Source: Yoonia sp035117555
Lineage (GTDB): Bacteria; Pseudomonadota; Alphaproteobacteria; Rhodobacterales; Rhodobacteraceae
Length of the DNA stretch: 64,000 nucleotides
NCBI RefSeq assembly: GCF_035117555.1
Contig: NZ_JAYKPK010000001.1
Coordinates: 124,001 to 188,000, forward strand
Direction of reading: 5' to 3'
Positions within the stretch are counted from its first letter, which is position 1, and each line of letters opens with the position of its first letter. The position numbers were made by a program, and so were the translations under genes. Positions 44,207 to 53,959 of the stretch are shown here, in pieces. The notes under the pieces are model-generated. The model searched no databases. It had not been told where the DNA came from and was given only the letters and a program-made list of their open reading frames with translations.

Positions 44207-44485
44207 TCACACCCAGCGGAACACCGCTGCGGCGTAAAACGCGCAAATTCCTAAAGCCCAGTATTGCGGCTGCCCGCTCATCGCGAGCCAGCCTGCGTTG
44301 ATAAAGGCCGATCCCAGCAGCGTGATGAACAACCGGTCACCGCGTGTGGTTTCAATCGTCAGAATGCCGCGCCGTGGCGTTTCGGGGTATCTGATCCCCA
44401 GAAAGGTGAAGATCACCAAAAGCGTGGCGATCACGCCGAAAAAGATTGCAGTCGGTCCGGTCCAGGCCATCCATGCCAATGACAT
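44207..44485 (-). CDS. glpU: Small membrane protein GlpU (DUF2160 type) of the glycerol importer
   Basis: 92 residues from the ATG at 44485, with AAGGGAGGAA upstream. It has three hydrophobic segments: MSLAWMAWTGPTAIFFGVIA near the start, LLVIFTFLGI, and LFITLLGSAFINAGWLA. The basic linker RYPETPRRGILTIETTRGDR lies between. Small DUF2160 proteins accompany glycerol ABC permeases in rhizobia, where the gene is called glpU. Its exact task is unknown; it may stabilise the permease complex. It sits 14 bases after glpQ. Confidence 0.85.
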   Translation of the reverse strand: MSLAWMAWTGPTAIFFGVIATLLVIFTFLGIRYPETPRRGILTIETTRGDRLFITLLGSAFINAGWLAMSGQPQYWALGICAFYAAAVFRWV

Positions 44486-44499
44486 TGCGCTTCCTCCCT

Positions 44500-45354
<855 letters not shown>

Positions 45355-45355
45355 G

Positions 45356-46228
45356 TTACCGGCCCTCCGCTTTATCAAGGTTGGTCATCACGGTGTAGAA
45401 AACCCAAGACACCAACAGGATCACGAGGAAATACATCAGTGAGAATGCCGCCGCAGGTCCAAGGTCGAACTGCCCCAGCGCCATTTTCACCAGATCGATG
45501 GACAGGAACGATGTCGCCGATCCGGGGCCGCCGCCGGTGACGACGAAAGGTTCGGTATAGATCATGAAACTATCCATGAAGCGCAGCAGGATCGCGATCA
45601 GCAGCACGCCCTGCATCTTGGGCAATTCGATGTAGCGGAACACTTTCCAACGGCTCGCTTGATCTATCTTGGCCGCCTGATAATAGGCCTGCGGGATCGA
45701 TTGCAGTCCAGCATAGGCGAGCAGGGCGACCAGTGATGTCCAATGCCAGACATCCATCACAATCACGGTGATCCATGCATGCACCGGATCGCGGGCATAG
45801 TTCCAGTCGATACCCAAGGCAGATAGCCCGTAGCCAACCAGCCCGATGTCGGTGCGGCCCATGATCTGCCAGATCGTGCCGACCACGTTCCACGGGATCA
45901 GCAAGGGCAGTGACATCAGTACAAGGCAGACCGAGGCCCAGAAGCCTTTTTTCGGCATACAGATCGCAATCGCGATGCCCAAAGGAACCTGAATTGCAAG
46001 AATGATCCCGGAAAAGGCCAGTTGGCGCCCCAGCGCTGCATGCACGCGGTCGTCGGTCAGCACCTGTTCGAACCAACCCAGACCTTCCCAAAAAAACACG
46101 TTACTGCCGAATGTGTCCTGCACAGAATAATTCACGACAGTCATCAAGGGGATGACGGCGGAAAAGGCGACCAGCACCAGCACCGGCAGGACCAGAAACC
46201 ACGCTTTGTTGTTTTGTACCTTATCCAT
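45356..46228 (-). CDS. glpP: Glycerol ABC transporter permease GlpP
   Basis: 290 residues from the ATG at 46228, overlapping the glpT stop by one base (TGATG). It is a MalF-type permease with six helices. It begins MDKVQNNKAWFLVLPVLVLV and has the coupling loop YYQAAKIDQASRWKVFRYIE (about 196-215) and TGGGPGSATSFLSIDLVKMA near the end. It pairs with GlpQ in the glycerol importer. Confidence 0.92.
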   Translation of the reverse strand: MDKVQNNKAWFLVLPVLVLVAFSAVIPLMTVVNYSVQDTFGSNVFFWEGLGWFEQVLTDDRVHAALGRQLAFSGIILAIQVPLGIAIAICMPKKGFWASVCLVLMSLPLLIPWNVVGTIWQIMGRTDIGLVGYGLSALGIDWNYARDPVHAWITVIVMDVWHWTSLVALLAYAGLQSIPQAYYQAAKIDQASRWKVFRYIELPKMQGVLLIAILLRFMDSFMIYTEPFVVTGGGPGSATSFLSIDLVKMALGQFDLGPAAAFSLMYFLVILLVSWVFYTVMTNLDKAEGR

Positions 46229-47334
46229 CACACGGCCTTTCGTTCTGTGGTGGCGACAGCCTGCAAAGGCGCCACCCGCCAGTCATCGGCATAAACATTG
46301 ATCCGTTCAGGGGCGAAATGCAGGCGATTGGCATCGGCGGGGATGCTGAACCCTTCAGGCAGGATCGCATTGACCGGCTTGCCTGCGAATTCCGCGCGCA
46401 GGATCTGGTGACGGCCGACATCCTCTACTCGTTTGATGGTGACGGGCAGACCATGATCGCCGTCCGATAGCGTCACGAACTCGGGGCGAATGCCAATCTG
46501 CACCCGGCCTTTGGGTGCGCGGTAATGCCCGCCAAGATCAATCGCATGGCCCGCGCAATGGGCGGTATCGCCTGCGACCTCGGCCTCGATCAGGTTCATG
46601 CCGGGTGAGCCGATGAAATAGCCGACGAATGTATGTTCGGGCGTGTCGAACAATTCCTCCGGCGTGCCAAGCTGGACGACGCGGCCGTCGTGCATCACCA
46701 CGACCTTGTCGGCAAAGGTCAGCGCCTCTGTCTGGTCATGGGTGACATAGATCATCGTATGGCCAAATTCGTTGTGCAGCGCCTTTAGTTGCGTGCGCAA
46801 TTCCCATTTCATATGCGGGTCGATGACCGTCAGCGGCTCGTCAAACAGGATCGCATTCACATCCTCGCGGACCATGCCGCGGCCAAGGCTGATCTTTTGC
46901 TTGGCGTCTGCGGTCAGCCCGCGCGCCTTGCGTTTCAGCAGATCCTCCATGCCGATCATGGCTGCGATCTTTTGTACGCGCTCTGCGATATAGGCAGGGT
47001 CCATGCCACGATTGCGCAAAGGAAAGGCCAGATTGTCGCCCACGGTCATCGTGTCGTAGACGACCGGGAACTGGAATACCTGCGCGATATTGCGCGCCAC
47101 CGTGTCCTGATGGGTGACATCCTGATCGCCGAACAGGATGCGCCCGCGCGACGGCACCACGAGGCCCGAGATAATGTTGAGCAGCGTTGATTTCCCGCAG
47201 CCGGACGCGCCCAACAGGGCATAAGCCTCGCCATCTTTCCAGACATGGTCGAGCTGTTTGAGGGCAAAATCATCCTCTGATTGCGGATTGGGAAAATAGG
47301 AATGTGCCAGGTTATCAAGTGTGATCTGTGCCAT
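46228..47334 (-). CDS. glpT: Glycerol ABC transporter ATPase GlpT
   Basis: 368 residues from the ATG at 47334. It has Walker A LLGASGCGKST (about 37-47), QVFQFPVVYDTMTV at the Q-loop, and a degenerate signature region GLTADAKQKISLGRG where LSGGQ is usually found. Walker B is AILFDEPLTVIDPH and the H-loop VTHDQTEAL. The atypical signature ADAKQK differs from its partner GlpS. Asymmetric ATPase pairs are characteristic of this importer. Do not confuse it with the E. coli glycerol-3-phosphate antiporter of the same name. Confidence 0.88.
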   Translation of the reverse strand: MAQITLDNLAHSYFPNPQSEDDFALKQLDHVWKDGEAYALLGASGCGKSTLLNIISGLVVPSRGRILFGDQDVTHQDTVARNIAQVFQFPVVYDTMTVGDNLAFPLRNRGMDPAYIAERVQKIAAMIGMEDLLKRKARGLTADAKQKISLGRGMVREDVNAILFDEPLTVIDPHMKWELRTQLKALHNEFGHTMIYVTHDQTEALTFADKVVVMHDGRVVQLGTPEELFDTPEHTFVGYFIGSPGMNLIEAEVAGDTAHCAGHAIDLGGHYRAPKGRVQIGIRPEFVTLSDGDHGLPVTIKRVEDVGRHQILRAEFAGKPVNAILPEGFSIPADANRLHFAPERINVYADDWRVAPLQAVATTERKAV

Positions 47335-47344
47335 TTGTCCACCC

Positions 47345-48433
47345 TCAGGCCGCTGCCGCATAGGACGCGGGGGCGATCAGTTCGCCGGTTTCGGAAAAGA
47401 CGTAGACATGCGCTGCGTCCAGCCAAACATGGATCGGCGTCCCAAATTCCAGATGATGCACACCATGGATCAACCCGACCCAGCGGTCACCGGCATGATC
47501 CAGATGCACAAAGGTTTCCGACCCAGTGATTTCCGTCACCCGCAAGGTACAGGCGAATTGCAGACCGTCCCGCGCCTGCGCTGTCAGGTGCAAATGGTCA
47601 GGCCGGAAACCCGCGCGATAGGTGCCATCGGGCAATTGCGCAAAAGCGCCAGTCGCGGCCGCCGTCTGGCCCGCGCCAAAACTGATCCCATTGCCTGCTT
47701 TGACGATCTTGGTGAAGTTCATCGGCGGGTCGGAAAACACCCGCGCGGTGGTCGCATCTTTAGGCTGGCGATAAACCGATGGGGTCGGGCCGAATTGGGT
47801 GATCTTGCCTTCCCACATGGTCGCGACATTGCCGCCCAGCAACAAGGCTTCTTCCGGTTCGGTGGTGGCATAGACAAAGATCGCGCCGGATTCTTCGAAT
47901 ATCCGTGGGATTTCGGCGCGTAGTTCCTCGCGCAGTTTGTAATCAAGGTTCGCCAGCGGTTCATCCAGCAACACCAGCCCCGCATCCTTGACCAACGCGC
48001 GCGCCAGCGCACAGCGTTGCTGTTGCCCGCCCGACAATTCCAGCGGCTTGCGGTCCAGCATCGAACCCAATTGCATCAGATCAGCGGTTTCGCGGACCTT
48101 GCGGTCAATCTCGGCCCGGTTCAGGCCCATCAGTTTCAAGGGAGAGGCGATGTTGTCATAGACGCTCATCGACGGATAGTTAATGAATTGCTGGTAAACC
48201 ATCGCGACCTTGCGGTCCTGTACGCGCATACCGGTGACATCGCGATCTTCCCACAGGATACGCCCGGTTGCAGGCACATCCAGCCCGGCCATCAGGCGCA
48301 TCAGCGTGGTTTTACCCGACAGGGTCGGCCCCAACAGCACGTTCATCGTGCCACGTTCCAGCGTCAGGTCAGTCGGGTAGATATGGTTTTGACCATCCAC
48401 CACCTTACTGACCCCGTCCAAGACGAGCGACAT
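47345..48433 (-). CDS. glpS: Glycerol ABC transporter ATPase GlpS
   Basis: 362 residues from the ATG at 48433 (GGGAGGAG upstream). It has Walker A LLGPTLSGKTTLMR (about 34-47; the canonical GxxGxGKS glycine is replaced in PTLSGKT), signature ELSGGQQQRCALARAL, and Walker B LVLLDEPLANLD. The H-loop position reads VYATTEPEEALL: the usual His of THDQ is replaced by Thr. The C-terminal part is an OB-fold regulatory domain. Its partner GlpT has the complementary defects, so the two probably share one complete catalytic cycle. Confidence 0.88.
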   Translation of the reverse strand: MSLVLDGVSKVVDGQNHIYPTDLTLERGTMNVLLGPTLSGKTTLMRLMAGLDVPATGRILWEDRDVTGMRVQDRKVAMVYQQFINYPSMSVYDNIASPLKLMGLNRAEIDRKVRETADLMQLGSMLDRKPLELSGGQQQRCALARALVKDAGLVLLDEPLANLDYKLREELRAEIPRIFEESGAIFVYATTEPEEALLLGGNVATMWEGKITQFGPTPSVYRQPKDATTARVFSDPPMNFTKIVKAGNGISFGAGQTAAATGAFAQLPDGTYRAGFRPDHLHLTAQARDGLQFACTLRVTEITGSETFVHLDHAGDRWVGLIHGVHHLEFGTPIHVWLDAAHVYVFSETGELIAPASYAAAA

Positions 48434-48457
48434 ATTTTCTCCTCCCAAATTGCGCTG

Positions 48458-50062
48458 CTATTCAGCGGCGCGGATGACTTCCTTTGCATGGTTGGCGATC
48501 CACTCCTCCAGAACCGCCACCTGATCCTTGTCGAGCCGCAGCCCGAGTTTTGACCGCCGCCACAGAATATCCTCGGCACTGCGGGCATATTCGCGGGTGA
48601 TCAGCCAGTTGACCTCCGCCTCTGTCAGGGTCGATCCGAAATCGCGGCCCAGATCGGCGGCGGTTTTGGCGTCGCCCAGAATAGCGCGGCCTTCTGTCCC
48701 ATAAGCGCGGACCAAGCGGCGCGCCCAGAAATCGGATAGAAACTTGTAGTCACGCTGCAATCCCTCCACGAGTGCAGCGACCCCGTCATGTGGGAAATCC
48801 CCCCCCGGCAAGGCCACCCCTGCGGTCCATTTGCCTTTGTCCAGCGGCAGCACCGCACCGATCTTTTCCAGCGCTGATTCCGCCAGCCGCCGATAGGTGG
48901 TGATCTTGCCACCAAAGATATTGAGCACCGGCGCACCGGCGGATTTATCAACCTTCAAGGTGTAGTCACGGGTCGCCGCGGTCGCGGAACTGGCACCATC
49001 ATCATAGAGCGGACGCACACCGGAATAGGTCCAGACGATATCATCTGTCGTGACAGGTTGTTTGAAATACTGGCTGGCGAAATTGCATAGATAATCGCGT
49101 TCTTCATCCGTGCAGACGGGTTTGACGCCAGGATCATCATGTTCCGCATCGGTCGTGCCGATCAGGGTGAAATCCTGCTCATAGGGAATGGCGAAAATGA
49201 TCCGCCCGTCTGTGCCTTGGAAGAAATAGCATTTGTCGTGATCATAGAGCTTGCGCGTCACGATATGGCTGCCACGCACCAGCCGCACATCCTCGCGGCT
49301 GTTCAGGCGCAGCTTGCCGTGAATGATATCACCGACCCAAGGACCTGCGGCATTGACCAGCATCTTCGCTGCAATTGTCTTTTCGCCGTCATCGGTCCGG
49401 ATCGTGGCATGCCAGATGCCATCCACGACAGCGGCCGACGCAACCTCTGACCTTGTCATGATCGTCGCACCGCGCGCCTCGGCATCGCGGGCGTTCAGCA
49501 CGACAAGGCGTGAATCCTCGACCCATGCGTCGGAATATTCATAGGCTTTGGCAAAACGATCATGCAGCGGTGTGCCTTCCTTGCCATCCAGCGCGAGCGT
49601 CGCCGTGCCGGGCAGAATCTTGCGACCACCCAGATTATCGTAAAGGAACAGGCCCAGCCGGATCAGCCAGGCTGGTCTGCGCCCCTTCATCCAGGGCATG
49701 AAAATCCCAAGCAAACGCGACGTCGGCGTGTCGCTGTCGAACCGCATATCCTTATGGTAGGGCAGCACAAAACGCATCGGCCAGGAAATATGTGGCATCG
49801 CGCGCAGCAGTGTCTCGCGTTCGATCAATGCCTCGCGGACCAGCCGGAACTCGAAATATTCCAGATAGCGCAGACCACCATGAAATAGCTTGGTTGACGA
49901 GGATGACGTCGCCCCCGCCAGATCGCCCTTTTCCGCCAGCACCACCGACAAACCGCGCCCCACGGCGTCGCGGGCAATGCCGCAGCCGTTGATGCCGCCA
50001 CCGATCACCAGCAGGTCATGGACCTTTTGTGTGGCAGGCAGGTTTTGCGCAGATTGTGCCAT
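48458..50062 (-). CDS. glpD: Aerobic glycerol-3-phosphate dehydrogenase
   Basis: 534 residues from the ATG at 50062, with GGAG five bases upstream. The FAD-binding motif VIGGGINGCGIARDAVGRGL is near residues 18-37, followed by SSSSTKLFHGGLRYLEYFEF (about 55-74) and, in the second half, NIFGGKITTYRRLAESALEK. It oxidises glycerol 3-phosphate to dihydroxyacetone phosphate at the membrane and passes electrons to quinone. It is the first gene of the minus-strand glp operon. Candidate GlpR operators lie upstream (50136-50250). Confidence 0.96.
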   Translation of the reverse strand: MAQSAQNLPATQKVHDLLVIGGGINGCGIARDAVGRGLSVVLAEKGDLAGATSSSSTKLFHGGLRYLEYFEFRLVREALIERETLLRAMPHISWPMRFVLPYHKDMRFDSDTPTSRLLGIFMPWMKGRRPAWLIRLGLFLYDNLGGRKILPGTATLALDGKEGTPLHDRFAKAYEYSDAWVEDSRLVVLNARDAEARGATIMTRSEVASAAVVDGIWHATIRTDDGEKTIAAKMLVNAAGPWVGDIIHGKLRLNSREDVRLVRGSHIVTRKLYDHDKCYFFQGTDGRIIFAIPYEQDFTLIGTTDAEHDDPGVKPVCTDEERDYLCNFASQYFKQPVTTDDIVWTYSGVRPLYDDGASSATAATRDYTLKVDKSAGAPVLNIFGGKITTYRRLAESALEKIGAVLPLDKGKWTAGVALPGGDFPHDGVAALVEGLQRDYKFLSDFWARRLVRAYGTEGRAILGDAKTAADLGRDFGSTLTEAEVNWLITREYARSAEDILWRRSKLGLRLDKDQVAVLEEWIANHAKEVIRAAE

Positions 50063-50135
50063 GATTGCTCCGTCGATCAGGGTCATCTTCGTGACAGTTG
50101 CAACCTAAACGGCACCCGCGTTGATGCGCAAGTTC

Positions 50136-50250
50136 TTTCGTTTATTGGGTCAATAATTTTCGTTTCTCCTAAAACGAAAAAATAAAAGCGCTTTGTTTGC
50201 GTTATGTTCCGTATTGTGCGTTCGCGGCGATGCAGAATATCGTTAAAACG
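50136..50250. promoter_or_regulatory. Candidate GlpR operators between glpD and glpR
   Basis: A perfect 9-bp inverted repeat TTTTCGTTT/AAACGAAAA with a 6-base spacer lies at 50157-50180. A further half site TTTCGTTT lies at 50136-50143, and a short palindrome CGTTAAAACG at 50241-50250. The TTCG/CGAA core is that of GlpR (DeoR-family) operators. The cluster can repress glpD and glpR together. Confidence 0.65.
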
Positions 50251-50315
50251 AACATCGCGTATCTGGCGTTTGATTCGGCGCGGCGGCGCGAATTGATACA
50301 TGCGGGGGAGGACTC

Positions 50316-51107
50316 ATGTCACAGGAAGAACGCTTGCGCGATATTCAGATCATCGCGCGTCGCGACGGGCGGGTCATTGTCGAGGACCTTGCTGCGCATT
50401 TCTGTGTCACGATGCAGACGATCCGGCGGGATCTGTCCGAACTCGCCGATCAGGGCAAATTGCAGCGGGTGCATGGCGGCGCGATTCTGCCGTCGACCGT
50501 CGCCAATATCGGCTATCAGGACCGGCGCGATCTGAATGAAGCCGCGAAAGCGGCCATTGCCCAGGCCTGCGCGCGCGACATCCCCAATGGTTGTTCGCTG
50601 TTCCTGAACATCGGCACCACGACCGAGGCCGTGGCGCGCGCCCTGCTGGGCCACCGCGATATCATGGTGCTGACCAATAACCTTAATGTCGCGAATATCC
50701 TTGTCGATAATCCGCAATGCGAGATTATCGTCGTCGGCGGCCTTTTGCGCCGTGCTGATGCGGGGCTGGTGGGCACGGTCACAACACAAGCGATCGGGCA
50801 GTTCAAATTCGATCTGGCGGTGATCAGCTGTTCAGCGCTGGATGAAGACGGCGATATCCTCGACTATGACATTCAGGAGGTTGGCGTCAGTCAGGCTATT
50901 CTGCGGCAAGCGCGGCGCAGCTTTCTGGTCGCGGATCAATCCAAATTCCGCAGGCGGGCGCCCGCGCGGATCGGCTCTGTCGCGCAGATCGACGGGTTTT
51001 ACACGGATGCACCGCTGCCGGGTGATCTGCAGGCGGCTTGCAACGGCTGGGGCACGGCGGTGACGATCAGTAGTGCCGCATCGTCGGGCACCGCCTTAGT
51101 TACGTGA
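50316..51107 (+). CDS. glpR: GlpR, DeoR-family repressor of the glycerol operon
   Basis: 263 residues with GGGGGAGGA upstream. The N-terminal DeoR helix-turn-helix has VEDLAAHFCVTMQTIRRDLS (about 22-41) and LADQGKLQRVHGGAIL. The C-terminal sugar-phosphate sensor domain has NIGTTTEAVARAL (about 98-110) and LTNNLNVANIL. In the GlpR group the inducer is glycerol 3-phosphate. It is divergent from glpD, and its 3' end overlaps the convergent TadE-like gene by 12 bases. Confidence 0.93.
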   Translation: MSQEERLRDIQIIARRDGRVIVEDLAAHFCVTMQTIRRDLSELADQGKLQRVHGGAILPSTVANIGYQDRRDLNEAAKAAIAQACARDIPNGCSLFLNIGTTTEAVARALLGHRDIMVLTNNLNVANILVDNPQCEIIVVGGLLRRADAGLVGTVTTQAIGQFKFDLAVISCSALDEDGDILDYDIQEVGVSQAILRQARRSFLVADQSKFRRRAPARIGSVAQIDGFYTDAPLPGDLQAACNGWGTAVTISSAASSGTALVT

Positions 51108-51659
51108 AATGACCAGCATTTCATCGTCAAAGGCGACTTGCGGCGCGAAACGTGGGCGTGTCACGATGAATTGTGTAAAAGTCCTGTCACCAATCCCGAC
51201 CCGGAATAATGGTTTGTAATTGACGGAGGTTTCGACCAGCACGACAGTTTCCCCCTGCATCAGGCTGGGTAACCGGGCGGCGAGGACGCCATTAGCCTCG
51301 GCATTCGTCAAGCCCCGGCGCATTGTGTCATCCGTCGACCAGATCACGACATAACGTTTGCTGTTGTCATTGAATCCGATGCTGGAGACGCGCATTGACG
51401 TCGTGCTGCGCGTGCGTGCGAGGATGTCATGCAAAGTCTTCATCCCGAAAATAAACTCCGGGGTGATCGCATCGGTCTGGCGCGAGATGTTATCGGCAAC
51501 GATATAGGCCGCCTTCTGGCTGGCAGCATTGACCCGGTAGGCGTCAAAAAACACATAGACCGAACAAAATGCGAGCGCGAGAAGCGGGAGAGCGATAACC
51601 GCCTCAACCGTGATGACACCGTCTTCGTCATGCCAGAAGCGCGAAAGCAGATGTCGCAT
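51096..51659 (-). CDS. TadE-like pseudopilin
   Basis: 187 residues. The N-terminus FWHDEDGVITVEAVIALPLL (about 8-27) is the TadE pattern: a charged leader, then Glu followed by a single hydrophobic helix. The rest is a soluble domain (FDAYRVNAASQKAAYIVADN onwards) with no Cys. TadE and TadF are minor pseudopilins of Flp/Tad pili, processed by the prepilin peptidase TadV. No tadA, rcpA or flp gene is in the window. Its start overlaps the stop of the preceding TadE-like gene. Confidence 0.8.
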   Translation of the reverse strand: MRHLLSRFWHDEDGVITVEAVIALPLLALAFCSVYVFFDAYRVNAASQKAAYIVADNISRQTDAITPEFIFGMKTLHDILARTRSTTSMRVSSIGFNDNSKRYVVIWSTDDTMRRGLTNAEANGVLAARLPSLMQGETVVLVETSVNYKPLFRVGIGDRTFTQFIVTRPRFAPQVAFDDEMLVISRN

Positions 51660-52192
51660 CAGCGCGGCTCGTTGACAAAAGCGGAGGTGGCGAACATCTG
51701 ATAGCCGCCGCTGGCATCCAGCGGCAGGCGCAGCCCCAGCTGCGAGGTCGGGAAGATCGGATCGATGATCAGGCAGGCGCGCAGGATCATCAGGTCATGG
51801 CTGCCGCCGCCGGTGATCTGTGTGACAGGTGCGATCTCTTCGGTGCGGTCGATGCAGGCGGGCGGAGCGGTTGGAAAATCCCAGGTCGTCGTGCTGACAC
51901 GCCGCAGTTCCAGCAGCAGGTTTTGTTCACAATCCTGGATGATGCTGGTCGAGGCGCAGATGCTGCGCCGCAGCTTGGCCAGGGTCGGATCCTGAATATT
52001 GCCAAGGCGCAAGGCGCGTATGCTGATGTCCACCGCCCGGTCCAGCATCGCCTGACGTGTCATCACCATGCCCAGTTCGACGCCCATGAAAAGGAACATG
52101 AAAAACACCGGCGCGATGATCACGAATTCAATTGTCGATGTTCCGGACTCATCACGGCAAAACTGACGAAGAAACCGGGTGAAACGTGTCAT
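51659..52192 (-). CDS. TadE-like pseudopilin with Cys-rich soluble domain
   Basis: 177 residues. The TadE motif FCRDESGTSTIEFVIIAPVF (about 11-30), with the conserved Glu in STIEF, leads into one membrane helix. The soluble part has four Cys (in SICAST, IQDCEQ, PACIDR and RACLII), which could form two disulfides. It overlaps both neighbours (ATGA with the TadG-like gene, and stop/start with the TadE-like gene), so the three are one translational unit. Confidence 0.8.
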   Translation of the reverse strand: MTRFTRFLRQFCRDESGTSTIEFVIIAPVFFMFLFMGVELGMVMTRQAMLDRAVDISIRALRLGNIQDPTLAKLRRSICASTSIIQDCEQNLLLELRRVSTTTWDFPTAPPACIDRTEEIAPVTQITGGGSHDLMILRACLIIDPIFPTSQLGLRLPLDASGGYQMFATSAFVNEPR

Positions 52193-53784
52193 TGCGTCAA
52201 CCGCAGCCGGTTGATTGACCCGGCAATCGCGCGGAAGGTCGCAGAGATATCGGTGCCGTCGACGTCATAGAAATGACTGGCCGAGGTGGCGCAATCCTGC
52301 ATCGCGGCTGCACCACCCGGTGGCGCGTCGAATGCAATGGTAAAGATCGGTATATCACGCGCCCTGACGGCTTCGCAGATCGTGGCGAGACGTTGGTCTT
52401 TTTCAGCCCGCTCAGTGAACTTGATCCACCAGTTATTGTATTGATTATTCGCGATGTCATATTCTGAATACCATTGGTTGCGCAGTGGAATACCGTAAAG
52501 GTTCAGCGCCACCCAATAGACCGAATGGCGTGCCCAAACCTGATCCCAAGTCAGCCTGCGGGCCGAGTCCAGGTTTTGCGCATCGATCGCGCCCCATGGA
52601 TGATCTTGCCAACTCCTGATAAATGGCACGTAATATTTTCTGTTACCCGGACGCGACGGCAGATAAATCGAGACGTTGTTGTCGATTGTATCGACGTAAA
52701 CGGGTGACTCTCCGGTCTTGTGCGTTGGGACCATCCGCGCCTCTCGGTCGTTTACACCGTCGGTCATCACCACAAGGACTTTCAACGCGCTTGGATCATC
52801 GTAATCCAGCGGACGACCCTCGAAACTGTCGGATACGGCACCGGCGTCGATCATGCCGGAAATGGCGGGCCGCATCGACGGGTCGAGCAATGCGGCGCCC
52901 CATTTTACGCCGATGTCAATTGCTGTGCTGCCATAGCCGGTCAGGTTTGTAATCTGGCGGCGCAGTTCGACGGGGTCGCTGGAAAAGGCAGAAATCTGGC
53001 TGTAGGCACCTGCATGGACCGGGCAACCGAACATCTGTGCCGTTTCGTCGGACAGGCTTGGGTCGAAATGTCCGGTGCCAACCAGTGACGTCGTGGGGGA
53101 CAATTCTGTCGTCCTGAATTGATCTTCCGTGAAATCAACGCAATGGGATTGCGTCAGGCGTGGTGAAATATTCATCTGGCGCGCCAGCACCGGCCCCGGA
53201 TTGACCTGCCCAGCATAGGGGATGATCGAGACCGACACCCGGCCCGGTGCGGCATTGTCAAACAATGTGTCGATGAATTCCACACCCGCACGGCGCAGGG
53301 CCTCAATCCGGCCATTCTCGTCCATCGACCCCGAGATATCGAGCACCAGCGACACTTCGACCTTGTTATACCGTTCTTCTGCGGCACTGGCCAATTGGAT
53401 CGAGAGTTCGTCCACGCCCAGAAGCTTCATTAAAATTGTCGGAAAGGTTGCTGCTGTCTGCACATGGACGCGGCGATAGTTCAGGCCACGATCAACCTTC
53501 ACCGCGACCAGATTATTTTCCAGCCCCTCGCGGCGGAAATAGTCGCGGACGACAGTTGCAGGATCACCGGACTGACGCATGCTGCCCGCAGCCAGAACCG
53601 CCCGGTCGGCCGTATTCTGCAAGGCGACCCGCTTATATTCATAACGCATGATATCAACGGCCATGCCGCCGACTGTCAGGATGATCACAAAGATAAACAG
53701 ACCGAAAATCGTCATCGATCCGGCGTCATCGCAGGCGAACGCGCGCCACGTTTTGTGGCCTGTCTTGTCGCACGGACGCTGCAC
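52189..53784 (-). CDS. TadG-like protein with von Willebrand A domain
   Basis: 531 residues if the GTG at 53784 is the start. GGAG lies 9 bases before it; longer readings to ATG codons at 53874 or 53898 have poor leaders. The N-terminal ACDDAGSMTIFGLFIFVIIL is the TadG-type transmembrane start with an adjacent Asp-rich leader. A vWA domain follows, with MIDAS motif LVLDISGSMDENG and a long loop region. The C-terminus IPIFTIAFDAPPGGAAAMQD completes the fold. TadG proteins sit in the periplasm and may anchor or sense Tad-pilus assembly. Confidence 0.82.
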   Translation of the reverse strand: MQRPCDKTGHKTWRAFACDDAGSMTIFGLFIFVIILTVGGMAVDIMRYEYKRVALQNTADRAVLAAGSMRQSGDPATVVRDYFRREGLENNLVAVKVDRGLNYRRVHVQTAATFPTILMKLLGVDELSIQLASAAEERYNKVEVSLVLDISGSMDENGRIEALRRAGVEFIDTLFDNAAPGRVSVSIIPYAGQVNPGPVLARQMNISPRLTQSHCVDFTEDQFRTTELSPTTSLVGTGHFDPSLSDETAQMFGCPVHAGAYSQISAFSSDPVELRRQITNLTGYGSTAIDIGVKWGAALLDPSMRPAISGMIDAGAVSDSFEGRPLDYDDPSALKVLVVMTDGVNDREARMVPTHKTGESPVYVDTIDNNVSIYLPSRPGNRKYYVPFIRSWQDHPWGAIDAQNLDSARRLTWDQVWARHSVYWVALNLYGIPLRNQWYSEYDIANNQYNNWWIKFTERAEKDQRLATICEAVRARDIPIFTIAFDAPPGGAAAMQDCATSASHFYDVDGTDISATFRAIAGSINRLRLTQ

Positions 53785-53959
53785 GGCCGGACTCTCCTGC
53801 GTAAACTCGATACTCGACAACCAAATAGAAAAACGAACACAACCGGAGTAATACGCACGACGTGCAATAATCATGTCATAGCGGCAGAAATGTGGCAAGT
53901 GCCGCAGATATTCCCTTTGCTGCTATGGGGGCCAAGCTGATAAAAGCGTCATCGGTGAA

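Noticed and set aside
51096..53784. A complete Tad secretion or pilus locus
   Set aside because: Only TadE, TadE and TadG-like genes are present; the flanking genes are glpR and a glycosyltransferase.
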